Under the pieces are notes generated by a model, which made no database searches, had not been told where the DNA came from, and worked only from the letters and a program-made list of their open reading frames with translations. DNA of 64,000 nt, from positions 1 to 64,000 of the forward strand of contig JAVBRM010000057.1 in NCBI GenBank assembly GCA_031548025.1, read 5' to 3'. Position numbers and translations under genes: made by a program. This DNA is from UBA5239 sp031548025. GTDB taxonomy: Bacteria; Verrucomicrobiota; Lentisphaeria; Victivallales; Victivallaceae. Position 1 is the stretch's first letter; each line of letters opens with the position of its first letter. This document shows positions 19,136 to 28,344 of the stretch, piece after piece.

Positions 19136-20212
19136 ATGGACATGAAACTCCAGCAGGAAGCGCAACGGATCATTGACGAAGCCGTTGCCAAGGGTGAAGA
19201 AAACAGTCTCCAATTCTGCGCTTATAAGAATGGCGAATGCATTGTCGATGTTTACGCCGGGTGGGTCGATTTCGACCGGACCCGGCTGATTGACCGGCAT
19301 ACGATATTTCCCGTTTATTCGACCAGTAAGGGGGGCCCGGCCGCCGCTTTGACCCGGCTGATCGGCCAGGGACGGGTGTCTCCCGAAACCCCGGTCGTCG
19401 AAATATGGCCCGAGTTTGCCTGTAACGGCAAGGAGCGCACGCTGGTCCGCCACCTGCTGAATCATTCGTCCGGATTGCGTCAGCGTTTCGAAGAACAAAG
19501 CACCTATGAACTGGTGGCCGATTGGCCGCATATGATCCGGACGATCGAAAAATCCGCTCCGGATTGGGAGCCCGGCGCCCAGACCCGTTATCAGTCACTG
19601 ACTTACGGATGGGTGACGGCGGAACTGATTCAGCGTATTACCGGCAAGAGTTTCCGGGATTATATGATCGATGAGCTGTTCGAACCGGCGGGCATCAAGG
19701 GTTTCTGGTTCGGTACCACCGATGAAGCGGAACAGAACGCCGCAGAGTTCAAGCTTGGTCCGGATGTGCCTCCGACACAATCGATTTCGATATGCGATCC
19801 GCTTGACGTCCTGATGCGGCAGAAATGCATCAGACGGGCCGCGCTGCCCGGCTTCAATGCGATTGCTTCGGCCCACTCGCTGGCTAAGTTTTACAATGCG
19901 ATCCTGAACGGTTGTTATTTTGACCGGAAAACATTGGATGAAGCAACCGAGCTCCACCGCCCGGAAACATATCCGCCGAACCTTGATCACTTCGAGACCA
20001 AGACCTTCGGCTACGGATTTGCGCTTTCGGGGCCGGCCGGCAACGTCGGACGGGTCTTCGGCCACGGCGGTTATGGCGGTTCGGACGCGCTCGCCGACAA
20101 GGAAACCGGACTTACCATCGGGTTTACTACCAGTATCCTCGGCAGCCACCCGTGCCTGGCCAAGCTCTATAGCCTGGTCGGCATGGTTCAACGCGAGGGC
20201 TGGGAAGCTTAA
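19136..20212 (+). CDS. Beta-lactamase-fold serine hydrolase (class C/EstB type)
   Basis: A 358-residue protein without a signal peptide. The SxxK motif is Ser62-Thr-Ser-Lys65, the second-motif region is YQSLTYGWV, and the KTG-equivalent is FGHGGYGGS. This combination is typical of PF00144 serine hydrolases such as EstB-type esterases rather than true beta-lactamases, which are exported and carry YxN and KTG. It probably hydrolyses an ester or lactone in the cytosol. It is the last gene of the nine-gene operon. No T-rich terminator in plus orientation is seen after it; the structured element at 20517-20579 may also stop this transcript. Confidence 0.83.
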   Translation: MDMKLQQEAQRIIDEAVAKGEENSLQFCAYKNGECIVDVYAGWVDFDRTRLIDRHTIFPVYSTSKGGPAAALTRLIGQGRVSPETPVVEIWPEFACNGKERTLVRHLLNHSSGLRQRFEEQSTYELVADWPHMIRTIEKSAPDWEPGAQTRYQSLTYGWVTAELIQRITGKSFRDYMIDELFEPAGIKGFWFGTTDEAEQNAAEFKLGPDVPPTQSISICDPLDVLMRQKCIRRAALPGFNAIASAHSLAKFYNAILNGCYFDRKTLDEATELHRPETYPPNLDHFETKTFGYGFALSGPAGNVGRVFGHGGYGGSDALADKETGLTIGFTTSILGSHPCLAKLYSLVGMVQREGWEA

Positions 20213-20431
20213 AAATGGAATACAACGCTCTTTCGACCTCGCAGGTAAACCGGGCCAAGCAACATGCCATACTTTCTTCGTACGGGGGGCGATCTCTGCG
20301 GGATTGATCAATCATTTACCATTGAAATTCATATTTATTCTGCTCGGTGTCGTCATTTCGTCTTGAATATCCACTATCGATTTGTTCACGCAATTACAAT
20401 GATAGCAATCACAACCTGCCTTAAAACGCCA

Positions 20432-20600
20432 GTTTTATTTCGTCGATTTTTGCCTATTCGCCAATCAGTCCGTATCGGTGAAAATACGTCCATATTGAAG
20501 CATATTTGAGAAAAAAGAGAGACCTGGTCGGTTACTTCGACGGGCTGAAATGTCGGGTGGTAACCACATCAGGTCTCTCAAATGATTTATCAATAATACC
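20432..20600 (-). repeat. Copy B of the two-copy ~167-bp structured element
   Basis: Matches copy A at 338-503: an ungapped 44-bp block (20432-20475), an A tract, a perfect 10-bp stem, the internal motifs CCTGG, GGGCTGAAA and ATCAGG, and the closing AATACC. The region 20213-20431 before it holds no convincing gene or signal. As with copy A, it lies just after the stop codon of a minus-strand operon. Confidence 0.7.
20511..20579 (-). terminator. Long-stem intrinsic terminator of the 33058-20637 operon
   Basis: On the minus strand 20579-20570 and 20526-20517 form a perfect 10-bp stem (GAGAGACCTG with CAGGTCTCTC), followed by six T residues (20516-20511). Inside are GTTAC/GTAAC (20531-20535, 20560-20564) and CGAC/GTCG pairings. 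It starts 57 nt after the stop codon at 20637. The outer stem differs from copy A by compensated base pairs while the internal motifs are conserved. Confidence 0.75.
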
Positions 20601-20636
20601 TTATCGGCAATGAAACGAGAATTATTCTGCCTTTTG

Positions 20637-23078
20637 TTATTCATATTCCTGTGAAATATAACCGGCTTGATCTGCGAGTTTCACTTTCCAGATGATCAAT
20701 GCTCTATCATCGTCAATCTGATTGCTGAAGTATAATTTATAGACGCTTTCTGTATCATTCGGCTCCGGAGACAAGGTTACTTCGATGAAGGAATAAAAAG
20801 GTTCCCCGTTATGCAAGCTTTTGATTCCGAGCTCCCATTCTCCCGGAGTTAACAATTCATGCAAAGCAATCCATTCCGATTTCAAACCAGGCTGAATATA
20901 TTTTCCCGGGGGTAAATTCCGGTCATGCAAACCGTCGAGCCCAATCCAGCCAAGTGGAACAGAAGTTTTGTCCAGCCGGGAATAGAACAATAATAATTCC
21001 GTGTCGAACAAGTCATACCAGATCGAATCTTCATAAGCTATCGGGAGATCGGGAATTTCCACTCTGAGATATATGTTCGGAACAGCTTCCGGTTCTTTTC
21101 TCAATTGTTGTTGTTTTTGAACCTCATTTAAAAACGCCATATCAATATCGTCCGGCTTGGGATAAGGTAAGCAGTATTCTGCTAATTGAGAGGTAAGGTT
21201 TTCATCTGCTGCTACAAGCAGGAAACCGGCCACTCCTTTTCCGGGAATCATCACTTCAAAGTTCGAGGTTACGACAGACCGAGCAGGAATACCGGGAGCA
21301 TTATGGTCCGGAGTCAAGAGGAAACAGTTGAAAGTTTCGATTTCCGAGTTTATCGGGGTGCGACTCCAGTCCACCATACAGGATACCGGCTTGGTACAGT
21401 CGTTGAAATTTGCCAGAATCAATAAGGCGAGTTTGCGATTTCCCGCGATAAAAAGATAGGCTCCGGTATTTTCATCATGCTTGAACACAGCCCTTGAATT
21501 ATAATCATTGATAACGGTCAGGCAGTGCTGTCCTCGGAGAAGTCCCCATAATTTTGACAGAGGGCGCAGATGCAAGTCATTAATGCCGGGGGCATGCGGA
21601 TGGGCCAGTGAAGACGACGCAAACTGTATGCCAAGCGGAGTATGTGGGGATTGCCCGGTGGCCGCAAGAAAGGGAATTATCGCGGTAGTGCGATAAGCCG
21701 GAAAAGCCGCCGGCCCGAAACTGCCGATTACCGCCAAAGCTTCACTGTAATCGCGGTGAGTTTCGCGGTCATGAACCATAACGCCTTTTTCGCCTTCTCC
21801 TGAGAGATAGGAATCGACGAGTCCGCCGGTCATGCCCAGTGCCGAGAAAACAGGCCCGGTGTGCGAAATCAGAATACCGTTTTCGCCTACGCGTTGACGC
21901 AATGCACGCATTTTCAAATAGTGCCGCCGTAAATTCATTCTACCACCCGGGAACATTTCACTGCCGGATGATAATTCACAAAACGGACTTCCGTAATCCA
22001 TATACAAGCCATCAAAATTTTTGTGGAGTAAACTATCAAACCAAGTACAGGCGCCTTCCTCAACTGAATTTTCATTGCCGCGGATATAAACCGCTACTCT
22101 GACGTTATGGGAATGTGCTTTATCAACAACCCGCATGAATTCCGCCCAATCATAGGGGACTCCTCCATTCTGCGGATCAAGACGCCAATTTTCGTGGAGG
22201 ATCAACAGATCCATGCCGGATGCGACCATTTTTTCCAGCCAGGCATTCGTCGGATAACGCGTCGAATTATCAAAGTAATGATACATTTTTAAGGGGGGAT
22301 AGCGTCTTGTCGCGGGAGCTGGTTCAGCCAGGAAGCCCCATTGGTTACGCCATTGCCAGGGACGTCGGCGGCAAGATCGCGGCACAGTTTGAAAATCCCA
22401 TGACATTACCGGGTCATTTCCATGCCATGATAATTGCGACGCCACTTCATCGGCAGTTCCGGAAAGAGCTCCCTGGCCCTCTACGAAGAACTCCAGATGC
22501 ATGCCGTCGCCTCCCTCTCGCGTACAGTTGAAATTGAAAACGGGAATAATCTTTCCGGGGAAAACACGATCTTCTCCGGGATCCCTGAAGCGTTCCGGCG
22601 AGAGAGCGATAATTGCATTTGCTGCCTCATTTTTCAAGCCGGGAAAGGCCCCCCATTTTATTCTGTCGAAGACAGCAAGGCAGAGGGGAATTTCCAATTT
22701 GAAGCCGCTGATATCGGGCCCGGAAGAACTCTCGACCATGAAAAAAGTATCGACGAATACCGTACCGTCCGCCCATAATTCGTAATCAAGTGAGAGGTAA
22801 AAATCGTTCAGAACCAGCCCTTCATCATCCCTCCATGGGATTTTGTGAAATCCGATCCGTACAGGACCTTCCGACTCGGGTTCGAAAACCCTGAAATGAT
22901 CGGGAATAAACGGCCGGACAATCCGGCCATCGCTTAACGTGATGGACAGGAACGGTTGTTTCACCTCGAGCAGTGTTCGCTGCTCCTGGTGTTGATTTAT
23001 GATTTTCAAGCCTGTCGGGAAGCCGCCGCCGCATCTCTCGAATATCACAATCGAATGGTTTTGTTTGATTTCTTTCAT
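20637..23078 (-). CDS. Putative glycoside hydrolase (DUF6259-like)
   Basis: An 813-residue protein without a signal peptide. The N-terminal ~270 residues look like a beta-sandwich; the centre is TIM-barrel-like (MYHYFDNSTRYPTN, DLLILHENW, VRVAVYIRG, FDGLYMDYGSPFCE), and the tail (residues ~560-813) is beta-rich. The DYG segment is where a catalytic acid could lie in GH13/GH36-related barrels. I recall similar proteins annotated as DUF6259 domain-containing in gut bacteria. The substrate is unknown. It is the last gene of the eight-gene operon, overlaps the oxidoreductase gene by 4 nt, and is followed by terminator copy B. Confidence 0.65.
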   Translation of the reverse strand: MKEIKQNHSIVIFERCGGGFPTGLKIINQHQEQRTLLEVKQPFLSITLSDGRIVRPFIPDHFRVFEPESEGPVRIGFHKIPWRDDEGLVLNDFYLSLDYELWADGTVFVDTFFMVESSSGPDISGFKLEIPLCLAVFDRIKWGAFPGLKNEAANAIIALSPERFRDPGEDRVFPGKIIPVFNFNCTREGGDGMHLEFFVEGQGALSGTADEVASQLSWHGNDPVMSWDFQTVPRSCRRRPWQWRNQWGFLAEPAPATRRYPPLKMYHYFDNSTRYPTNAWLEKMVASGMDLLILHENWRLDPQNGGVPYDWAEFMRVVDKAHSHNVRVAVYIRGNENSVEEGACTWFDSLLHKNFDGLYMDYGSPFCELSSGSEMFPGGRMNLRRHYLKMRALRQRVGENGILISHTGPVFSALGMTGGLVDSYLSGEGEKGVMVHDRETHRDYSEALAVIGSFGPAAFPAYRTTAIIPFLAATGQSPHTPLGIQFASSSLAHPHAPGINDLHLRPLSKLWGLLRGQHCLTVINDYNSRAVFKHDENTGAYLFIAGNRKLALLILANFNDCTKPVSCMVDWSRTPINSEIETFNCFLLTPDHNAPGIPARSVVTSNFEVMIPGKGVAGFLLVAADENLTSQLAEYCLPYPKPDDIDMAFLNEVQKQQQLRKEPEAVPNIYLRVEIPDLPIAYEDSIWYDLFDTELLLFYSRLDKTSVPLGWIGLDGLHDRNLPPGKYIQPGLKSEWIALHELLTPGEWELGIKSLHNGEPFYSFIEVTLSPEPNDTESVYKLYFSNQIDDDRALIIWKVKLADQAGYISQEYE

Positions 23079-24364
23079 GATTTATCGGCCAGCAAATCGG
23101 CAATTTTCACGGGGACGCCGGTTTTCAAGGATTTGCGGGCGGCAATCCCGACCAGAACCGCCATGGCGCCATCGCCATGATTGGCGAATCTTCCGGTTTT
23201 ATCATCAGGATCGGGACGGTCGAAAATATCTTTTGTGATCAGCGGGTCGGCGCCTCCATGGCCGCCTTCTCCGCTTAATGCCTCAATTGTCTGTATACCG
23301 CCGAATAGCGGGATATATCTGATATTCTGTGGCGGCGGGCTGGGAAACGGCAATCTGCCTGCGCCGGTATGGAAATAATCCGTTTCAATCCGTCCATTTG
23401 TTCCATTGATAGCCAGCCGATACCCCTCATAAGGCGCGGAGGCGTTAAGCGAGTAATTCATGATCGCGCCGCCGGCGTATCTGACCACCAGACTGAAGGT
23501 ATCCCAGGTGTCAATATCCGAATCAAAAATGCAACGGTCCGCGTAGTAGCCGTCAGCAGAGCCGAAAAGATCGTTTTTCCCCGGGTTGTTGAAATTGAAA
23601 AGAGGTTCATTCTGAGAAGGATTTTCAAGTGAGGCATGACGTTTGAAATACATGCATCTGGTTTGGCAAGTTGAACAGCGCCTGCCGTCAACCTTCTCCG
23701 GGTTATGAAGACCTTGCGGTCCATAATGATTCAAGGCTCCATAAGCAAAAACCTCGACCGGATTTTGTCCCAGGTACCAATTAATCAGGTCAAAATGATG
23801 ACATGCTTTTGTCACCAGCAAAGAACCGCCCTCTTTTTCGTACCGGTTCCATCTTTTGAAATAGGACGCTCCATGCAGAGTATCAAGACAATAACTGAAA
23901 TCAACCTGCAGAGGGGTTCCGATGCAGTTTTCGAGCAGCATTTCTTTTATTTTTGTATGCAGCGGCGGATACCTGAAATTATGGGTTACGATCACCTGCG
24001 CCTGACTTTCTGCGGCGGCATTCAGGATCATCTTGACTTTTTCTTCATCCGTGGTCATGGGCTTCTCGGTAATGGCTGTAATATTTCTGGCAAGCGCCGC
24101 CACTATATAAAGATGATGAGTCGCATCCGTGGTGGAAATGATAACCGTGTCCGGGTTGGTTTCGTCGACCATTTTATCGAAATCTTCCGCGCCGTAACAC
24201 GGATAGGCGGAATTATTCTCTCTGTTGAATTCCTCCATTCGCTTGGGATTGCGGTCGAGCAAAGCAACTATTTGGACGGAATCCCGGTACGGGCCGTTTA
24301 TTTTTCCGGTAAAGGCTCTTGAGCGGCCACTGAGGCCAATAATGGCATATTTCTTTTTATTCAT
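23075..24364 (-). CDS. Gfo/Idh/MocA-family oxidoreductase with a cysteine-rich insert
   Basis: A 429-residue protein with an N-terminal Rossmann fold (KYAIIGLSGRSRAF), the family motif EKP (in ITEKPMT, near 98-100) and the substrate-binding segment GGSLLVTKACHHFDLINW. It is longer than the 389-residue paralogue at 578. Residues ~230-240 contain CSTCQTRCMY, a C-x2-C-x3-C cluster in an insert of the C-terminal domain that could bind a metal. It likely oxidises a sugar or its derivative in the cytosol. It overlaps the DUF6259-like gene by 4 nt and lies 12 nt after the SGNH gene; an AAGGAC site precedes its ATG. Confidence 0.87.
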   Translation of the reverse strand: MNKKKYAIIGLSGRSRAFTGKINGPYRDSVQIVALLDRNPKRMEEFNRENNSAYPCYGAEDFDKMVDETNPDTVIISTTDATHHLYIVAALARNITAITEKPMTTDEEKVKMILNAAAESQAQVIVTHNFRYPPLHTKIKEMLLENCIGTPLQVDFSYCLDTLHGASYFKRWNRYEKEGGSLLVTKACHHFDLINWYLGQNPVEVFAYGALNHYGPQGLHNPEKVDGRRCSTCQTRCMYFKRHASLENPSQNEPLFNFNNPGKNDLFGSADGYYADRCIFDSDIDTWDTFSLVVRYAGGAIMNYSLNASAPYEGYRLAINGTNGRIETDYFHTGAGRLPFPSPPPQNIRYIPLFGGIQTIEALSGEGGHGGADPLITKDIFDRPDPDDKTGRFANHGDGAMAVLVGIAARKSLKTGVPVKIADLLADKS

Positions 24365-24376
24365 ATTCAGTCCTTT

Positions 24377-25054
24377 CTATACTGTGAGCAAGGGGTCTAT
24401 TGATTCCGCCCATATCCGGTAACCGGAAGTGGACGGATGGACCAGGTCGGGCATGATTTGCGGATCGATATTTCCTGCGGCGTCAACAAATTTATTACCG
24501 ATATCCATAAATGTAACCTGAGCCAAGGTTTTTATATATAGGTTAATCGCATTGATTTCAAAGCGCTGGAGATCGTTCGGCAATCCCCGGGGAAAAATCC
24601 CCATAAGCAGAATGCGGGTTTTACTGGATCTATCCAGGATAAATTCGCATAATGCTTTTATTCCTTCCCCGATTTCTTCCGAGGTGTTTTTTGGGGCATT
24701 GGCCGTTTCCGTCAGGTTGTTGGTGCCGATATTAAGAACCACCCAGGCAGGGCATTGGTTTTCGAATTCCCCGTTTTCAAGCCTCCAGAGAACATTTTGG
24801 ATCCGGTCCCAGCCAAATCCCAGATTCAAGGCGTTGCGGTCCGCATAAAAGTTCTGCCATATGCTGTCGCCCTTATTCGCAATCCCTGGATGCCCCTCGA
24901 AAAAATGAGTTATGGAATCGCCGATGAAAATCAGGTCAAACTTATGCCGCCGGACAAGGTTCTTTTTATTTTCATGCCGTTCATACCAGTCATAAAAATC
25001 ATTTTCCAGTTTCGGTTTCGGGATAAGCGCGGTATTTTTCTTACAGTCCATCAT
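24377..25054 (-). CDS. Cytosolic SGNH/GDSL-family hydrolase
   Basis: A 225-residue protein without a signal peptide. SGNH blocks are present: FIGDSIT (block I Ser), LNLGFGWDRIQN (block II Gly), NIGTNNL (block III Asn) and the C-terminal DLVHPSTSGY (Asp and His). It resembles platelet-activating-factor-acetylhydrolase-like and sialate/carbohydrate O-acetylesterases. It probably removes acyl groups from imported sugars, in contrast to the exported SGNH protein at 4559. It overlaps the preceding DUF4838 gene by 14 nt, implying coupled translation. Confidence 0.87.
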   Translation of the reverse strand: MMDCKKNTALIPKPKLENDFYDWYERHENKKNLVRRHKFDLIFIGDSITHFFEGHPGIANKGDSIWQNFYADRNALNLGFGWDRIQNVLWRLENGEFENQCPAWVVLNIGTNNLTETANAPKNTSEEIGEGIKALCEFILDRSSKTRILLMGIFPRGLPNDLQRFEINAINLYIKTLAQVTFMDIGNKFVDAAGNIDPQIMPDLVHPSTSGYRIWAESIDPLLTV

Positions 25055-27638
25055 TATTTCGATTCCGGTTATGATATAAATTATCCAATAGTTTGCCCGG
25101 AGGATGAATCAACGGTACCGCCATGACGAATATGGTTCCTTTGCCATATTGACGCATGATCAGATAAGGTTGCGGTTCGTTCGTTTTCTGAGCATCCACA
25201 TCCATGGTGGCCATAATACGCCATGCCTGCGGCTTGGCCGGGATAACCCCATACGGCGGAGAGTGTTTGTCCTTGATGCGCGCGGTCATATTATGCGGTT
25301 TGCTGATCCAGTCGCCCGGCATCACATATCTGGTTTGGCGGGCGGAAAGTGGAGTTCCTCTTGGCAGTCCCCATACTTTGATTTCAAATGAAGGATCGTC
25401 GAAATATTCTTCCAGAGGCATTTTCATGTAAGAAGAAAATATCGCGGTGGCTCCATTTTTTATATCTTCCCGGATCTTTTCCCAATTTTCCTTCGGAACT
25501 TTATTGGCTCCTCCGGGATGCTGGAACCAATATACATCCGGGGTGCCCGCCGCCAGTTCCTCTCCGGACTCAATGAACTTGAACTGCCAGCCGAGTTGCG
25601 ATAAATCCGTTTGAATAGCGGGGTGTCTTTTGCGGTCCGTATCCGGAGCCCCAATCCACCAGGATATTGTCTTGACCGGTTTGTCCGAAGAGCTGAAACG
25701 AAGCGCCGCCATTCCCGAGACCGGATAGACCTTGTCATTCTGGCTGACTTGCAGGCTCCATGTCGTACCTTCCTGCGGGCTGCCGCCTAAAGAACTGAAT
25801 GGAATTTGCACCGAATTTTCCCGGTATTCCCATTCGGGCTGCCATCGTTCGTTTTTGACTCCGACGCTGGACTGCGTCCAACTGTTTTTGTGTCCTTCGA
25901 CATTCAATTCGAAATTCATGGTTTCGCCGCCGACTCTATTATTCAGGGCAATCCGGCAAGGCAATTTCATGTCGCTGAAATACAGGAATTCCTGATCCCA
26001 TGAGATCCGGATATCAACCCCCGGCAGTTTCGCAGTAAATCGTTTCAAAGGTACGCTGATCTGATTTTCAATATTCAATAAATCCAACCACTGATTGAAT
26101 ACGATTCTCTCATGTTCTACATGCGGACCGCTGCCGGCTTTTGCCAATAAATCCTGTGCTTTTCGTTGCAATTCCGGAGAGAGAAAATCTCTGGCAATTT
26201 CCGCCGATACTCCCAGAATTGAACGGTCTTTCGGCATGGCACTCCAATAATGATCCATGGTCATAAAGTATTGATGCATAGGTTCGGCGGCTTCGCTGTA
26301 TATATTCTGACACCAGTCATTCAATAAATCCGTCATGCGGGCTTGCGGATTCCACAGCAATTGCGCGTACAAATACAGTACCAGCCGGTTTCGAACGGCA
26401 AACGAATCAATATCCGGTCCGTCTTTGGGAATCAGCGGGACTTCGGTGATAACCGCAATATGCTTGAGCTTCAGACTGGTTTTTATGGCGTCGTCAATCA
26501 TGCTGAAAAACGGCAGAAAAATCGAATCACGGAATATGTCGAATTCATAGCCGTAATTTCCCATTGGAATTCCGGTTGCGTTCCATTTTTCCAGCCCCTT
26601 CAATAATTCATTGTTGCGCTCGCATTTACCGTTAAAAGTATGGATATTGCAACGCGCATATGTTGCATACTCGACGAATTCACTGTTGCGGACCGGGTTC
26701 GCGGGAACCTTCTGGTAATCCTGATAGGCAATCGTCGCGAATTTAAGCTTCGGATATTTCGCCTTCAGGCTATCGGTCAAACGATTATAAAAATCAAACC
26801 AGGCAGTGGTCACCCCTTTGGCCGCGCACTGCGGGCACATGCAATAATCATTGTTGTCGTTGGGAAAAATACTGAGAATTTCCATTCCGGCCCGGCTCTC
26901 TATCAATTCGATGTATTTTTCCAGAACGAGCTTATCCACTTCCGGATTGCTGAAACAGATCTGGTTGACATAACGTTTCCCGTTGATTTCGGCAAAATAT
27001 TCCGGATGTTTTTCATAAACCGATTTTGGTAAATTGGCACTGTGCGAGGAATGCATATTATAAAACCCCAATGCATTGTAGCGCGAATCGCCATGGCGAT
27101 GAATGTTGATGAAGTTACGGGCCATCCAAACCCGAAAATTATCTACATCACGCCAGCTTCCACAAAGATGAAATCCACGGTATTTAATCGGCGGCTGGAA
27201 ACTGTAATTCAGTTCAGACAAATTCCAACTTTGTTTCTTCTGAATGAACTCCCCATCTGTTCCAGGCCAGAACCAACGGACGCCAAGCTCTTTCTGCAAA
27301 AACAGATAAACTGCATGAAGCGTGCTGGCGGAACTCCCGCCGGCCAGGTACAAATTACCGTCACGGGTACTGATTGCCACCTGGTCCGGATCTCCCAGAG
27401 CGGAATCCACACACACCACAATTCGAGGCCCTTCCTCTTTGGTAGTCTGCGGGAAATCGGCGCCGGAAATCTTGTTCAGACAATCCCGAAGCTCCCTGAC
27501 GGCGTAAAGAAGCGTACTGCCGGCTCCTGGGGCATGGTAAATTTTGAAATTGGTTTTGCCGTTTTCAAATAATACGGAATTTGCCGGTAGCGCCACTGAA
27601 ATGGCCGACAACAACATGAACGCAAATAATTTTCTCAT
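25041..27638 (-). CDS. Exported DUF4838 protein with C-terminal ThuA-like domain
   Basis: The ATG at 27638 follows AGGAGATACC; upstream in-frame codons reach into the pseudopilin gene and are less likely. The 865-residue protein has a signal peptide (MRKLFAFMLLSAISVALPA), a GH20b/GH67-like N-terminal beta/alpha domain (to RWFWPG at 121-126), then the DUF4838 core with CMCPQC at 266-271. Residues ~545-700 resemble a carbohydrate-binding CBM9-like sandwich, and the last ~200 residues (DVYWFQHPGG, GATAIFSSY) a ThuA-like domain. DUF4838 proteins are thought to be glycosidases related to alpha-glucuronidases; the activity is not established. It lies 11 nt after the pseudopilin gene. Confidence 0.8.
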   Translation of the reverse strand: MRKLFAFMLLSAISVALPANSVLFENGKTNFKIYHAPGAGSTLLYAVRELRDCLNKISGADFPQTTKEEGPRIVVCVDSALGDPDQVAISTRDGNLYLAGGSSASTLHAVYLFLQKELGVRWFWPGTDGEFIQKKQSWNLSELNYSFQPPIKYRGFHLCGSWRDVDNFRVWMARNFINIHRHGDSRYNALGFYNMHSSHSANLPKSVYEKHPEYFAEINGKRYVNQICFSNPEVDKLVLEKYIELIESRAGMEILSIFPNDNNDYCMCPQCAAKGVTTAWFDFYNRLTDSLKAKYPKLKFATIAYQDYQKVPANPVRNSEFVEYATYARCNIHTFNGKCERNNELLKGLEKWNATGIPMGNYGYEFDIFRDSIFLPFFSMIDDAIKTSLKLKHIAVITEVPLIPKDGPDIDSFAVRNRLVLYLYAQLLWNPQARMTDLLNDWCQNIYSEAAEPMHQYFMTMDHYWSAMPKDRSILGVSAEIARDFLSPELQRKAQDLLAKAGSGPHVEHERIVFNQWLDLLNIENQISVPLKRFTAKLPGVDIRISWDQEFLYFSDMKLPCRIALNNRVGGETMNFELNVEGHKNSWTQSSVGVKNERWQPEWEYRENSVQIPFSSLGGSPQEGTTWSLQVSQNDKVYPVSGMAALRFSSSDKPVKTISWWIGAPDTDRKRHPAIQTDLSQLGWQFKFIESGEELAAGTPDVYWFQHPGGANKVPKENWEKIREDIKNGATAIFSSYMKMPLEEYFDDPSFEIKVWGLPRGTPLSARQTRYVMPGDWISKPHNMTARIKDKHSPPYGVIPAKPQAWRIMATMDVDAQKTNEPQPYLIMRQYGKGTIFVMAVPLIHPPGKLLDNLYHNRNRNNDGL

Positions 27639-27649
27639 GGTATCTCCTG

Positions 27650-28330
27650 TCATTGATAAAATTCTCCGCTCGAATTGATCGCTATTTCCGCATTTGTGTA
27701 AACCGTAACAGGTTTTTTGAGCCATCCGACGTGACCATCAATAAACCCCGTATTAAGACCATTGTTGTGTACCCAGGCAACCGTACAGGAAGCCGGAAGA
27801 ATCGGATTCATGTTATGTATAGAACTGACCGTACTGCCGGTATCTTTGGCGTCCATCAACAGGAATGTATGGCTGGGGTTTTTCAATTGGTTTATTCTAA
27901 CTCCATAAAATTGATAAATACCGGTCGCATTGAGCCGTCCCATCAATTTTTCATTGACGACATAATAATAAGGCCAGGTCCGTTTGGGTTTTCCTTTACA
28001 GGCCACCAGGGCTTTGTAGTTTTCCACCGGCATATAGGTTGGGGCAAGTTTTTCATACCACCAGATTTGAGTGGACGTATAATCGATCGAAGGGGGCATC
28101 CATTCGTCATTGTCGTTGCGGTAAAAATAAAACAACGTCAATATCTGGGCTTCAGCTTTGGCGCATGAAATCCGGTAGGCATGTTCTCTGGCTTTACTTA
28201 ACGCGGGCAGCAGCATGGCAACCAGAATTGCAATGATTGCGATCACAACGAGGAGTTCAATCAATGTGAATTTTCCAGTCAAACCGCACCTGCGGTTATT
28301 ACAAAAGCAATTGTAGTGTTGAGCAGACAT
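27650..28330 (-). CDS. Prepilin-like (pseudopilin) protein
   Basis: A 226-residue protein. The leader is Cys-rich and basic (CFCNNRRCGLTGK), followed by FTLIELLVVIAIIAIL and a hydrophobic helix to LLPALSKAR. The residue before the Phe is Lys, with Gly one further upstream. The C-terminal HNNGLNTGFIDGHVGW is the best-preserved H-X9-DG motif of the four pseudopilins here. A strong GAAGGAG site precedes the ATG. It sits between two DUF4838 genes, so it is probably expressed with both as an inner-membrane component needed for their export or display. That role is inference. Confidence 0.9.
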   Translation of the reverse strand: MSAQHYNCFCNNRRCGLTGKFTLIELLVVIAIIAILVAMLLPALSKAREHAYRISCAKAEAQILTLFYFYRNDNDEWMPPSIDYTSTQIWWYEKLAPTYMPVENYKALVACKGKPKRTWPYYYVVNEKLMGRLNATGIYQFYGVRINQLKNPSHTFLLMDAKDTGSTVSSIHNMNPILPASCTVAWVHNNGLNTGFIDGHVGWLKKPVTVYTNAEIAINSSGEFYQ

Positions 28331-28344
28331 CGTTTATACTCCTT

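Noticed and set aside
19136..20212. Antibiotic-resistance beta-lactamase
   Set aside because: It has SxxK but no signal peptide, no KTG and lies in a glycan operon; an EstB-type esterase is more likely.
20213..20431. Gene or promoter between the serine hydrolase and copy B of the element
   Set aside because: Short frames here lack ribosome binding sites and family resemblance, and no promoter-like pair of hexamers was found.
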